NCBI GenBank assembly: GCA_963803295.1
Contig: CAWDMC010000011.1
Location: forward strand, 372,001 to 436,000
Length of the DNA stretch: 64,000 nt
Origin: CAWDMC01 sp963803295
GTDB taxonomy: Bacteria; Acidobacteriota; Terriglobia; UBA7540
Reading direction: 5' to 3'
Positions within the stretch are counted from its first letter, which is position 1; each line of letters starts with the position of its first letter. Positions 56,711-64,000 of this stretch are shown here, piece after piece. The notes under the pieces were generated by a model. That model made no database searches. It was not told where the DNA came from and saw nothing but the letters and a program-made list of their open reading frames with translations. A program made the translations under genes and the position numbers.

Positions 56711-57337
56711 ATGGAGACCTCGCACGTTGTCGGGCTGGGGCTGGAGCGTGCTCTTCCCGCAGTCAGCGAAGAGTCTGCCTTGGTCGCGGAGTTGCGGGCG
56801 TGCTCGGAAGAGGCGTTTGCCTACCTGCTACAGGTTTATCAGCACCCGGTTTACAGCCTGATCTGCCATATTGTCGAGAACAGCGCTGACGCGTCGGACG
56901 TGCTGCAAGAGGTTTTCCTCAAGGTATTTCGTGGCATCGGGGATTTTCACGGCGACAGCAGCCTGAAGACCTGGATTTACCGCATCGCCGTGCACGAGGC
57001 TTCCAACCATCGGCGAAGCTGGATCAGACGACGGTTGCGTGAGCCCATCTCGATTGACGATGCGCCCACCGCGACAATTGTGACATTCACAAGGTCCGGG
57101 GGGAATACCCCTTACCAGGATCTCGAGCAGTCGGAGCGCCAAGGCTTGGTCCAGCGAGCGCTGGCGAGCTTGGCCCAACCTTACCGGACGGTGGTGGTTC
57201 TGCGCGAAATTGAAGACCTGAGCTATGAAGAGATCGCACGTGTACTGGGCATCGCCGAGGGTACGGTGAAATCGAGGCTGTTGCGCGGCCGCGAGCTACT
57301 GAGGCGCAAACTGGCAAGCGAGATGAGTAAGTCGTAG
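56711..57337 (+). CDS. ECF-type RNA polymerase sigma factor (RpoE-like)
   Basis: About 208 residues from ATG 56711 (AGGTGG upstream). Region 2 reads EEAFAYLLQVYQHPVYSLIC and ADASDVLQEVFLKVFRGIGD, SSLKTWIYRIAVHEASNHRR. Region 4 reads LASLAQPYRTVVVLREIEDL and SYEEIARVLGIAEGTVKSRL. These are typical of group 4 sigma factors. The next gene, 177 bp downstream, encodes a zinc-finger anti-sigma-like protein, so they probably form a regulatory pair for an envelope signal. Confidence 0.9.
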   Translation: METSHVVGLGLERALPAVSEESALVAELRACSEEAFAYLLQVYQHPVYSLICHIVENSADASDVLQEVFLKVFRGIGDFHGDSSLKTWIYRIAVHEASNHRRSWIRRRLREPISIDDAPTATIVTFTRSGGNTPYQDLEQSERQGLVQRALASLAQPYRTVVVLREIEDLSYEEIARVLGIAEGTVKSRLLRGRELLRRKLASEMSKS

Positions 57338-57514
57338 AGAAGACAAGGTCCAGATAGAAGAGGGAAAGAGAGGTAAGGTATTTCAGGGATCGGCTGGCCG
57401 GAGGGGTAGGCCGATTTAATGACATTCGAGGTCGGAGCAAACGCCTCCGGCATCCCCGGAAGGTGAGCGAATTCGGGGTTGGCATGTTGGGGGGAAAGGG
57501 GTTTCGAAGCGACA

Positions 57515-58177
57515 ATGTTCGAGCCGTGCCATCAGATACGGGATGCCTTTACTGATTTTCTTGAGGCCAATTGCCCGAACGACGTTCGACGCTCGGTGCG
57601 CTATCATTTGAAGTATTGCGCTTCTTGCCGCGAAGAGCTTGACCGCTGGCAGGCTATACGGCTGGATCTGCGATCTATGCCCCGGCGGCGAGTTCCCCCC
57701 GCTCAGGCCTTGCAGCTTAGGGTCTTGCTGTCGCAGGAATTGCATCGTAACCTGCTGGGCAGGTTAATGGTTCGTCTGGAGAATGTTTTCAGACCGCTGC
57801 TGTTGCCTGCCTCGGTAGGTACGCTGACGACCGTTGTTTTCTTCGGGTTGATCTTCGGCTTGTTGTTTGCACCGCATGGGGACCGGGTTCAAGGTGGGCC
57901 TGACGTACCATTGCAGCTCGTGACTCCGCCCCGGGTACGCGTCCTCGCTCCAATGGCTTTCACCGCGAATGACGAGGGTGTGGTGGTGGTAACGAATGTT
58001 GATGCAGATGGGCGGGTAATGGATTATCGCATCCTGTCGGGTGAGCAGTCCCCCGAATTTAAGTCCCGTCTGGACCGGATGATGCTGTTCAGCACCTTCC
58101 AACCAGCCACCATGTTCGGAAGGCCAACCAGCGGAGAGGTGGTGTTGTCGTTGAGCCAGATTACAGTGAAAGGCTGA
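57515..58177 (+). CDS. Zinc-finger anti-sigma factor-like membrane protein
   Basis: About 220 residues from ATG 57515. An N-terminal zinc-finger anti-sigma domain has the HxxxCxxC pattern in YHLKYCASCREELDRW, with a Cys near the start (FEPCHQIRDAF). One membrane helix follows (VGTLTTVVFFGLIFGLLF). The C-terminal periplasmic part (EGVVVVTNVDADGRVMDYRI, LFSTFQPATMFGRPTSGEVV) has a TonB-C-like look. Its place after the sigma factor supports an anti-sigma role. Confidence 0.8.
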   Translation: MFEPCHQIRDAFTDFLEANCPNDVRRSVRYHLKYCASCREELDRWQAIRLDLRSMPRRRVPPAQALQLRVLLSQELHRNLLGRLMVRLENVFRPLLLPASVGTLTTVVFFGLIFGLLFAPHGDRVQGGPDVPLQLVTPPRVRVLAPMAFTANDEGVVVVTNVDADGRVMDYRILSGEQSPEFKSRLDRMMLFSTFQPATMFGRPTSGEVVLSLSQITVKG

Positions 58178-58309
58178 CTATCTGGGTCTGTTACCGGCGT
58201 CGTCCGCAGCCCTCGTCGCTCGGAGCGGGGCAAAATTCTCGACTGAGGGCCTCCCATCCTGATCCAAAATTCGACGACAAATCTCCTGAGGCGAAGCCCC
58301 CCGGCAAAG

Positions 58310-59794
58310 TTGCTGCTTGCAGCTATCCTCGCGGCGGGTACACTTGTGCCGTCCAACGCACATGGGCAGCAGGGCTGGGGAAACGTTTTGCTCGAGCCCA
58401 ATGAGCAGATTTTTGCCCTTCTGACCGCTCTCAACATGGCCGGCTATGATACGAGCCTTGGAGCGAATAGCGGCAATGAGGTGCGCTCGGAGGTGCGCGG
58501 CTACCTTTCACAGGGGAGTGCGCCCAATCTGGCCGTTACCCAGAAGCTCCACAATTTCTACGTTACTCAACAGCAGACCGATCCGGCCAAGGACTTGGGC
58601 CAGTACCTTTCCCTCGCCTTGCTCCTGGGCCCTCCTCCGGAGTTAAAGGTCGCCGTCGATGAGCGGGACGTCCCACCCGACGTGCGAGACGTATCTGCCA
58701 TCCTTCCCCTGGTCCGGACCTTTTACAAGCAGGCAGACATAGAGGGGCTCTGGCAGCGGTTGCAGGGCCGTTACAACGACGAGGTCCGGCGGTATAGCAC
58801 ACCAGTCCGACACAGCGTGGAACTGTCGGATGCCTATCTGCGCTTTCCCAGTGGCAGCTATCTTGGCAGGACCTACACCATCAACCTGTGCCTGATGGGT
58901 GCGCCGAATCAGGTTCAGGCGCGGATTTATGGAGCCAATTACTACCTGGTGGTGACACCCTCGAAGGAATTGCAGTTAGGCAAAATCCGTCACCAGTACC
59001 TGCATTTCCTGGTAGACGGTTTGACCCTCAAATACGCCGCCGAGATTGAGCAGAAGACGGCGTTGCTCGCCATCGCCCGCAAGGCGCCGGCCCTCAGCCC
59101 GGATTACCGCCAGGACTTTTCTTTGCTGCTGACGGAATGCCTCATCGGCGCCGTCGAACTTCGCATGGATAAGGTTCCGGCGGCTGAAGCGCAGAAAAGG
59201 GTCAACGCCTACGCCGCCTCAGGTCTGATCCTGGTGCCGTATTTCTACGACGCCCTGGCCGAGTTCGAGAAGCAGGAGTCGTCGATGAGCGTCTATTATA
59301 AGCAGATGGTGTTGGGAATTGATCTCGACGACGAGTCTGATCGCCTGGCCAAGATCAAGTTTTCCCCCGCCCCGGCCGCAGAGGCGGTCACGGAGGCTGC
59401 GAACAAAGACACCTCTCCGCTCGATCGTCATCTTGACGACGCCGACGATCTGATTTATCAGGGTAAGTATCTTGAAGCCAAAGCCGCGTATGCCGAAATC
59501 ATCGCGAAAGACGACCCCAAGAACCAGCGGGCTCTTTTTGGAATGGCGATGGCCTACAGCAATCTGCGCAAGCCGGACCTGGCTGTAGAATACTTCCAGA
59601 AGACGTTGGATGTCGCGCGCGACCTGCGCATTCTCACCTGGTCTCATATCTACCTCGGGCGCATCAATGATATTGAGGACAATCGCAAGGCGGCCCTGGA
59701 CCAATATCGGGCTGCCTCGCTGACTGCTGGCGCTTTTCCCGAAGCCTTGCGTGCCGTGCAGGCGGGACAGCAGAAGCCTTTCGGGTCGAGGTAG
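58310..59794 (+). CDS. Exported protein of unknown function with C-terminal TPR
   Basis: About 494 residues. A signal peptide (LLLAAILAAGTLVPSNAHGQ) follows TTG 58310; a CTG a little upstream is the other possible start. The middle part (VELSDAYLRFPSGSYLGRTY, KIRHQYLHFLVDGLTLKYA) is not a family I can name. The last 120 residues contain two or three TPR units (ADDLIYQGKYLEAKAAYAEI, NQRALFGMAMAYSNLRKPDL). Likely periplasmic. It is followed by another exported repeat protein. Confidence 0.7.
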   Translation: MLLAAILAAGTLVPSNAHGQQGWGNVLLEPNEQIFALLTALNMAGYDTSLGANSGNEVRSEVRGYLSQGSAPNLAVTQKLHNFYVTQQQTDPAKDLGQYLSLALLLGPPPELKVAVDERDVPPDVRDVSAILPLVRTFYKQADIEGLWQRLQGRYNDEVRRYSTPVRHSVELSDAYLRFPSGSYLGRTYTINLCLMGAPNQVQARIYGANYYLVVTPSKELQLGKIRHQYLHFLVDGLTLKYAAEIEQKTALLAIARKAPALSPDYRQDFSLLLTECLIGAVELRMDKVPAAEAQKRVNAYAASGLILVPYFYDALAEFEKQESSMSVYYKQMVLGIDLDDESDRLAKIKFSPAPAAEAVTEAANKDTSPLDRHLDDADDLIYQGKYLEAKAAYAEIIAKDDPKNQRALFGMAMAYSNLRKPDLAVEYFQKTLDVARDLRILTWSHIYLGRINDIEDNRKAALDQYRAASLTAGAFPEALRAVQAGQQKPFGSR

Positions 59795-59916
59795 GCACGA
59801 AATCAAGGTGTTCAGCGGTGAAATTTCGGAGCAGTTCGGATTGACAGGATTTGTCTTTTCCGGTAGGCTCCCCAGTTATACAGAGAATTGGTAACACCAG
59901 GAAAGTGAGTCGTTCT

Positions 59917-60858
59917 ATGACCATACAGAACCTGCGCACTACGCTCGTGGCAACGCTGGCGGTCTCGATTTCGCTGGCTGGTGGACTTCGGGCCCAAAAC
60001 CAGCAGGAGAATAAAGGACAGCAAGGCACGCAGGGACAAACAGGACAACAGGGCCAGTCCGGGCAGCCGGGTCAACAAGGCGGAGAGCTTACCACTCCGG
60101 CACCGGCCGTTTCTGCCGAAGAGAGTACGGCCCTCAAAGCCATCGAGAGCGAAGCGCAGGCAGGGCTGAACCCCGACAAGATGATCCAGCTCTGCACGGA
60201 TTTCGAGACAAAGTTTCCCTCCAGCTCATTCCTTTACTACACACACTTCGTTGCGGCCGGTGCTTATCAGCAAAAGAACGACGTCGTGAAGGCAATCGAA
60301 GCCGCGAACAAGGGTATCAAGGAGAAGCCCGATTTCGTCATGAACTACGTGATAGCGGCAGAGTTGCTGCCAACTCCGCAGGGTGTCGGTCACAGTCCGG
60401 CGGACAAGGACAAGAAGCTGCAAGAGGCGGAGAACGATGCGAACAAAGCCCTGGAATTGATCCCTCAACTCCCCAAGGCGGGGCCGACGGAACCCGACGA
60501 CCAATTGAAGAAACGCAAGGACGCGCTCAGCAGCGAAGTGTACGGAGCTTTAGGCATGGTCCACCTGCAAAGGGCGCCTGAGGGGCTGACGGGTGTGGAT
60601 AAGGATGAACTGGCCAAGGCTGAAGATAATTACAAGAAGGCGGTGGCTTCGGCAGGCGATCAACCCCGTGCCGCCGATTACTACCGGCTGGGCGAGGCTT
60701 ACACGATGGACAATAAGCTCGATGAGGCCATCGACGCGTTCTCCAAAGCTTCCCAGGCTGGCCAGGGGACTGTCGTCCAGAGCTACGCGGACCAGAAAAT
60801 ACAGCAGTTGAAGGAAGCGAAGAAGAAGGCCGTGGCAGCCACGCCTCCGAAGCAGTAA
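59917..60858 (+). CDS. Exported TPR-like protein with Gln/Gly-rich linker
   Basis: About 313 residues from ATG 59917 (GGAAAGTGAG upstream). A signal peptide (LVATLAVSISLAGGLRAQ) is followed by a low-complexity Gln-Gly stretch (QTGQQGQSGQPGQQGG) and then helical repeats (YTHFVAAGAYQQKNDVVKAI, ADYYRLGEAYTMDNKLDEAI). The Lys/Ala-rich C-terminus ends TPPKQ. Such proteins are common in Acidobacteriota and act as periplasmic scaffolds. Exact role unknown. Confidence 0.75.
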   Translation: MTIQNLRTTLVATLAVSISLAGGLRAQNQQENKGQQGTQGQTGQQGQSGQPGQQGGELTTPAPAVSAEESTALKAIESEAQAGLNPDKMIQLCTDFETKFPSSSFLYYTHFVAAGAYQQKNDVVKAIEAANKGIKEKPDFVMNYVIAAELLPTPQGVGHSPADKDKKLQEAENDANKALELIPQLPKAGPTEPDDQLKKRKDALSSEVYGALGMVHLQRAPEGLTGVDKDELAKAEDNYKKAVASAGDQPRAADYYRLGEAYTMDNKLDEAIDAFSKASQAGQGTVVQSYADQKIQQLKEAKKKAVAATPPKQ

Positions 60859-60945
60859 GCAGTAAAGTTAAAGCTGCGACGAATTCGTGAAACGGCTGGA
60901 GATGCGGCACGGCGCTCTGCCGCGCTCCGGATCTCTCCTCCTCGA

Positions 60946-61659
60946 ATGGCGAAGCCCTCGCTCAAGAGTCTGCAGGAGCAGATTCACTATCAATTTCGCA
61001 ATCGGCAGTTATTGATCGAGGCCCTGACCCATTCTTCCTTTGCCCGCGAGGCTTCGGGACGGACTCGCGACAATGAGCGCATGGAGTTCCTGGGCGACGC
61101 GGTGCTGAACTTTGTGGTCAGTGTGCGCCTCGCTGATACATTCCCCGAGTACAAAGAAGGAGCCCTTTCGCGAACACGAGCCCGGCTGGTGGCCGCTGAA
61201 CATCTGGCGCAAACGGCCGCCGTCCTGGGGTTGGGCAAGCACCTTCGCCTGGGCCGGGGAGAGAAGAAGACCGGCGGTCAGACCAAGGCGGCGATTCTAG
61301 CTGACGCTCTGGAGGCGCTGCTCGCCGCTCTTTACCGTGACGGCGGCCTTCCCGCGGCGGAAGCTTTTATCGACGAGTTCGTGCTGCCTAAGGATCTTGA
61401 AGTCCGGGCCGGCGAGCTGCTTCTGGTGGATTACAAGTCCTCCTTGCAAGAGTACTTGCAGTCCGAGCGTTTGCGGCTTGCGCGCTACAGGGTGGTGGGA
61501 GAAGAGGGTCCGGAGCACCAGAAAACGTTTACGGTTGAGGTGGTGGCGGGAGAAAATTGGGGGGCACGCGGCAGCGGCGCCAGCAAGAAGGCGGCAGAAC
61601 AGCACGCCGCCAGGAATCTGCTCGAAGCTCTGGGAAGGGAAGCTCAGCCTGATGCCTGA
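60946..61659 (+). CDS. rnc: Ribonuclease III
   Basis: About 237 residues. The nuclease domain has NERMEFLGDAVLNFVVSVRL, with the catalytic Glu and Asp, and ILADALEALLAALYRDGG. A C-terminal double-stranded RNA-binding domain follows (DYKSSLQEYLQSERLRLARY, GASKKAAEQHAARNLLEALG). It cleaves double-stranded RNA in rRNA processing. Its end overlaps the lepB start by 8 bp, an arrangement often seen as an rnc-lepB pair. Confidence 0.95.
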   Translation: MAKPSLKSLQEQIHYQFRNRQLLIEALTHSSFAREASGRTRDNERMEFLGDAVLNFVVSVRLADTFPEYKEGALSRTRARLVAAEHLAQTAAVLGLGKHLRLGRGEKKTGGQTKAAILADALEALLAALYRDGGLPAAEAFIDEFVLPKDLEVRAGELLLVDYKSSLQEYLQSERLRLARYRVVGEEGPEHQKTFTVEVVAGENWGARGSGASKKAAEQHAARNLLEALGREAQPDA

Positions 61660-62419
61660 GGAGTACACGAAATCCGGAATGCGCGACACCCTCGAATCCC
61701 TGGTCGTAACTGTGATTCTGGCCATTTTTGGAACCACGTTTGTGGTCCAGGCTTTCAAGATTCCTACGGGATCCATGGAGGATACGCTCCTGATTGGCGA
61801 TCACCTGCTGGTGAATAAATTCGTCTTCGCTTATCACCACAATTCGCTTGGGGGACTTCTGCCTTATCGTTCTGTTCGCAACAATGACGTGATTGTGTTT
61901 AAGTACCCCTACGAAGATCCCAGCCAGGAACCGGGAGAGCATCTCGTTAAGCGCGTCATCGGCATTCCGGGCGACCGCATCAAGCTGGTTAACCGGCAGG
62001 TGTTTGTAAACGGCAAGCCCGTCGCCGAGCCTTTCGACAATTTCGGCAATCCACCCGATCCACCTGAGGCCGTCGACAACTTCCCGCCGCCTGAGGCGGA
62101 AATCCCCATGTACCGCCTGACTGAGCGCTGGACAAGCGAGATTGAGAACTACATTGTAAATGGCGAACTGGTTGTGCCACCAGGTCTCTACTTTGTTATG
62201 GGTGATCATCGCGAACGAAGCTGGGACAGCCGATACTGGGGTTTTGTGCCGCGCGATATCGTGTCGGGACGGCCCTTGGTGATCTATTGGTCATTCAAGA
62301 CGCCGGAGGACGAGTACATGCGGAACTCGGTACCCGATCGCCTCGAGCAAACGGCTGCGCTCATCATCCACTTCTTTGACCGGACTCGTTGGCGCCGCAC
62401 TTTGAATCTCGTGCATTAA
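61652..62419 (+). CDS. lepB: Signal peptidase I
   Basis: About 255 residues from ATG 61652, inside the end of rnc. One N-terminal membrane helix (LESLVVTVILAIFGTTFVVQ) is followed by the Ser box FKIPTGSMEDTLLIGDHLLV and the Lys box GEHLVKRVIGIPGDRI. Box E reads VPPGLYFVMGDHRERSWDSR. It removes signal peptides from exported proteins on the outer face of the inner membrane. Confidence 0.95.
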   Translation: MPEEYTKSGMRDTLESLVVTVILAIFGTTFVVQAFKIPTGSMEDTLLIGDHLLVNKFVFAYHHNSLGGLLPYRSVRNNDVIVFKYPYEDPSQEPGEHLVKRVIGIPGDRIKLVNRQVFVNGKPVAEPFDNFGNPPDPPEAVDNFPPPEAEIPMYRLTERWTSEIENYIVNGELVVPPGLYFVMGDHRERSWDSRYWGFVPRDIVSGRPLVIYWSFKTPEDEYMRNSVPDRLEQTAALIIHFFDRTRWRRTLNLVH

Positions 62420-62826
62420 TAACAGCCGGGTTGCGCAAAGTAATGACAATCCACGGTGGCAGCAATACAAGCCAGGCCATTGCCGATGCCCCACCCGCTC
62501 TCCCTGATAATTGCACGGCCTTCAACCAGATGCGGTAAGGTCCCCTGCTGCGACCGGGTCAACCTATGTCGATCGTTTTGAACATGTAGGCATCGCGCAA
62601 TCCCTTGAATGACTGCACGATGTTCTTTCCCTCCATCGAGCATCGCAGGGATGGTGATCCTTAATTAACCAGTTGTGGATAGCGTCCGTCGGTTTAACTC
62701 CCCATTCGACAAACTAATTAAAGCTAGCTCGCGATTTGCCGATAACTCGTTCGAGGAAGGGTGTCCCTCCGCCTCCCCGCGGCCCACTCTCGCCGTGCTT
62801 CCGCCTGATTGGAGTAGCTTCGTAAC
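62420..62826. other. Intergenic region upstream of the hydrogenase operon
   Basis: About 400 bp without a recognisable gene. It must hold the promoter of the hydrogenase genes, but I cannot place -35/-10 or sigma-54 elements with confidence. Confidence 0.4.
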
Positions 62827-63816
62827 ATGGCACCGAAACCTAAACTCAGTGTGTACTGGGCATCCTCGTGCGGAGGTTGCGAAATCGCCGTCGTCAACCT
62901 CCACGAGAAACTCCTGGAGGTGGACAACCACTTCGAATTTGTGTTCTGTCCCTGCCTTTTAGACACGAAAAAGAAGGATGTCGAGGCAATGCCTGACCAA
63001 AGCATTGCCATTACCCTCTTCAATGGAGCTATACGGACTGAAGAGAACGAAGAGATGGCGCACCTGCTGCGGCGAAAGTCCCAACTCCTAATCGCATTCG
63101 GTTCCTGTTCTTGCCAAGGTGGTATACCCGCGCTTAGCAACTTTCACACGAAAGCCGCCCACCTCAATACGATCTATCTGGCAGGGCCCACGCTCGACAA
63201 TCCTTCGCGCCTTGTCCCTCAGACGGAAACGCAAGTTCCAGAAGGGACGCTGCGCCTTCCAGCGTTTTTCGAGAAGGTGGAGACCCTGGCGAACGTTGAG
63301 GCGGTCGATTACTTCATGCCGGGCTGCCCGCCCGAACCCCACCAGGTCTGGAACGTCATTGAAGCGATTGCAAAGGGGTGCCCACTACCTCCCAAGGGAA
63401 GTGTAATCGGGGCCGGCACATCCAGCGTATGCGACGAGTGTACGAGAATCAAAGGCAACAAAACCATCGAGGAATTCCATCGGGTTTTTGAAATCGATCC
63501 CGATTCTGAGACCTGCCTGCTCGAGCAGGGGATCGTCTGCATGGGGATCGCGACGCGCGACGGCTGTGGCGCTCTCTGTCCCAAGGTGAACATGCCTTGC
63601 ATAGGGTGTTACGGACCACCTGAGGGTGTCCAGGACCAGGGAGCCAAGATGGTTAGCGCGCTAGGATCTATCCTGGACGTGGGCGACTACAAAGGAATGA
63701 GCCCAGAGCAACTAGCGGAAAAGGTTGACGCGATCCTCGGCTCTATTCCTGACGCCGCCGGCACTTACTACAAATTCGGGGCGGCCGGTTCGATTCTTGG
63801 CGGGAGAACACAATGA
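62827..63816 (+). CDS. [NiFe] hydrogenase small subunit, group 3 (MvhG-like)
   Basis: About 329 residues. It has no Tat signal, so it is cytoplasmic. The proximal iron-sulfur ligands appear in SVYWASSCGGCEIAVVNLHE, LLIAFGSCSCQGGIPAL and YFMPGCPPEPHQVW. The C-terminal Cys set (CDECTRIKGNKT, CLLEQGIVCMGIATRDGCGA, NMPCIGCYGPPEG) provides further clusters. This pattern fits cytoplasmic group 3 enzymes, close to the methyl-viologen/heterodisulfide-reductase-linked type (3c), though 3b/3d cannot be excluded by eye. Its stop overlaps the large subunit start as ATGA. Confidence 0.85.
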   Translation: MAPKPKLSVYWASSCGGCEIAVVNLHEKLLEVDNHFEFVFCPCLLDTKKKDVEAMPDQSIAITLFNGAIRTEENEEMAHLLRRKSQLLIAFGSCSCQGGIPALSNFHTKAAHLNTIYLAGPTLDNPSRLVPQTETQVPEGTLRLPAFFEKVETLANVEAVDYFMPGCPPEPHQVWNVIEAIAKGCPLPPKGSVIGAGTSSVCDECTRIKGNKTIEEFHRVFEIDPDSETCLLEQGIVCMGIATRDGCGALCPKVNMPCIGCYGPPEGVQDQGAKMVSALGSILDVGDYKGMSPEQLAEKVDAILGSIPDAAGTYYKFGAAGSILGGRTQ

Positions 63817-64000
63817 AGCGGATCAGCATAAATCCGATTACCAGGCTAGAAGGACACGGGACGATTGACATCTTTCTCGATGAGCACGGGAATGTTGCTA
63901 ATACCTATTTTCAGGTACCTGAACTCCGGGGATTCGAACAGTTTTGTGTGGGCAGGCCGGCCGAGGACATGCCGGCGATTACCAGCCGGATCTGCGGCGT
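63813..64000 (+). CDS. [NiFe] hydrogenase large subunit, N-terminal part (runs off window)
   Basis: ATG 63813 overlaps the small-subunit stop. The visible 62 residues read MKRISINPITRLEGHGTIDI, then VPELRGFEQFCVGRPAEDMP, then AITSRICG, which is the beginning of the L1 motif (RxCGxC) that binds the NiFe centre. The rest of the gene, the L2 motif and downstream electron-transfer subunits lie outside the window. Confidence 0.9.
   Translation, partial: MKRISINPITRLEGHGTIDIFLDEHGNVANTYFQVPELRGFEQFCVGRPAEDMPAITSRICG

Overview
The window looks like a chromosome segment of an Acidobacteriota (Terriglobia-like) bacterium, probably from a soil or metagenome assembly. This is inferred from gene content: a large Oar-type TonB-dependent receptor with an N-terminal carboxypeptidase-regulatory domain, SBBP and choice-of-anchor-D repeat proteins, a VIT-VWA protein, a subtilase/FG-GAP mosaic ending in a GC-rich Cys-Gly tail, and a stand-alone TIR protein. 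No rRNA or other direct taxonomic marker is present.

Layout. Positions 1-11 kb are ordinary and mostly intact: a GH116 glycosidase (5' end outside the window), a TonB-dependent receptor, a TPR protein, two overlapping exported proteins, a TIR protein and a metal-ligand-less M24 protein. From 11 to about 31 kb lies a graveyard of mobile DNA. It holds a frameshifted SBBP gene, tRNA-Leu flanked by integrase relics, a group II intron tail, a truncated YhaM-like HD gene, an integrase split by a 2,002-bp IS with CTAG target duplication, a 46-bp copy of the 3' half of tRNA-Ala, a RepA-like initiator, a recombinase-in-trio (Rit) element whose third recombinase is split by a 3.4-kb serine-recombinase element, and an IS91-like unit. 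Both insertions into recombinase genes can be removed on paper to restore an exact open frame.

From 47 down to 30 kb, on the minus strand, runs a coupled cell-envelope gene set: a beta-propeller protein, a VIT-VWA protein, a giant TPR protein (about 2,460 aa), an exported protein of unknown function, a small penicillin-binding-type transpeptidase, a SpoIID-like protein, and only the N-terminal stub of what may be an alpha-2-macroglobulin-like protein. Most of these genes carry frameshifts or a stop, so the set is either decaying or affected by sequence errors. A nominally empty stretch at 47.0-48.1 kb contains an integrase and excisionase relic. Next come a 2,451-aa secreted subtilase mosaic, an IS3 stub and the intact tRNA-Ala(GGC), whose 3' half is the source of the 46-bp repeat 37 kb away.

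From 56.7 kb on, the sequence is intact chromosomal DNA: an ECF sigma factor with a zinc-finger anti-sigma factor, two exported TPR-type proteins, rnc overlapping lepB, and the start of a group 3-like [NiFe] hydrogenase operon that runs off the window. The strongest novelty candidates are the int / tRNA-Ala att copy / repA junction with its paired 10-bp-spaced arm repeats, the nested recombinase insertions, and the envelope operon.
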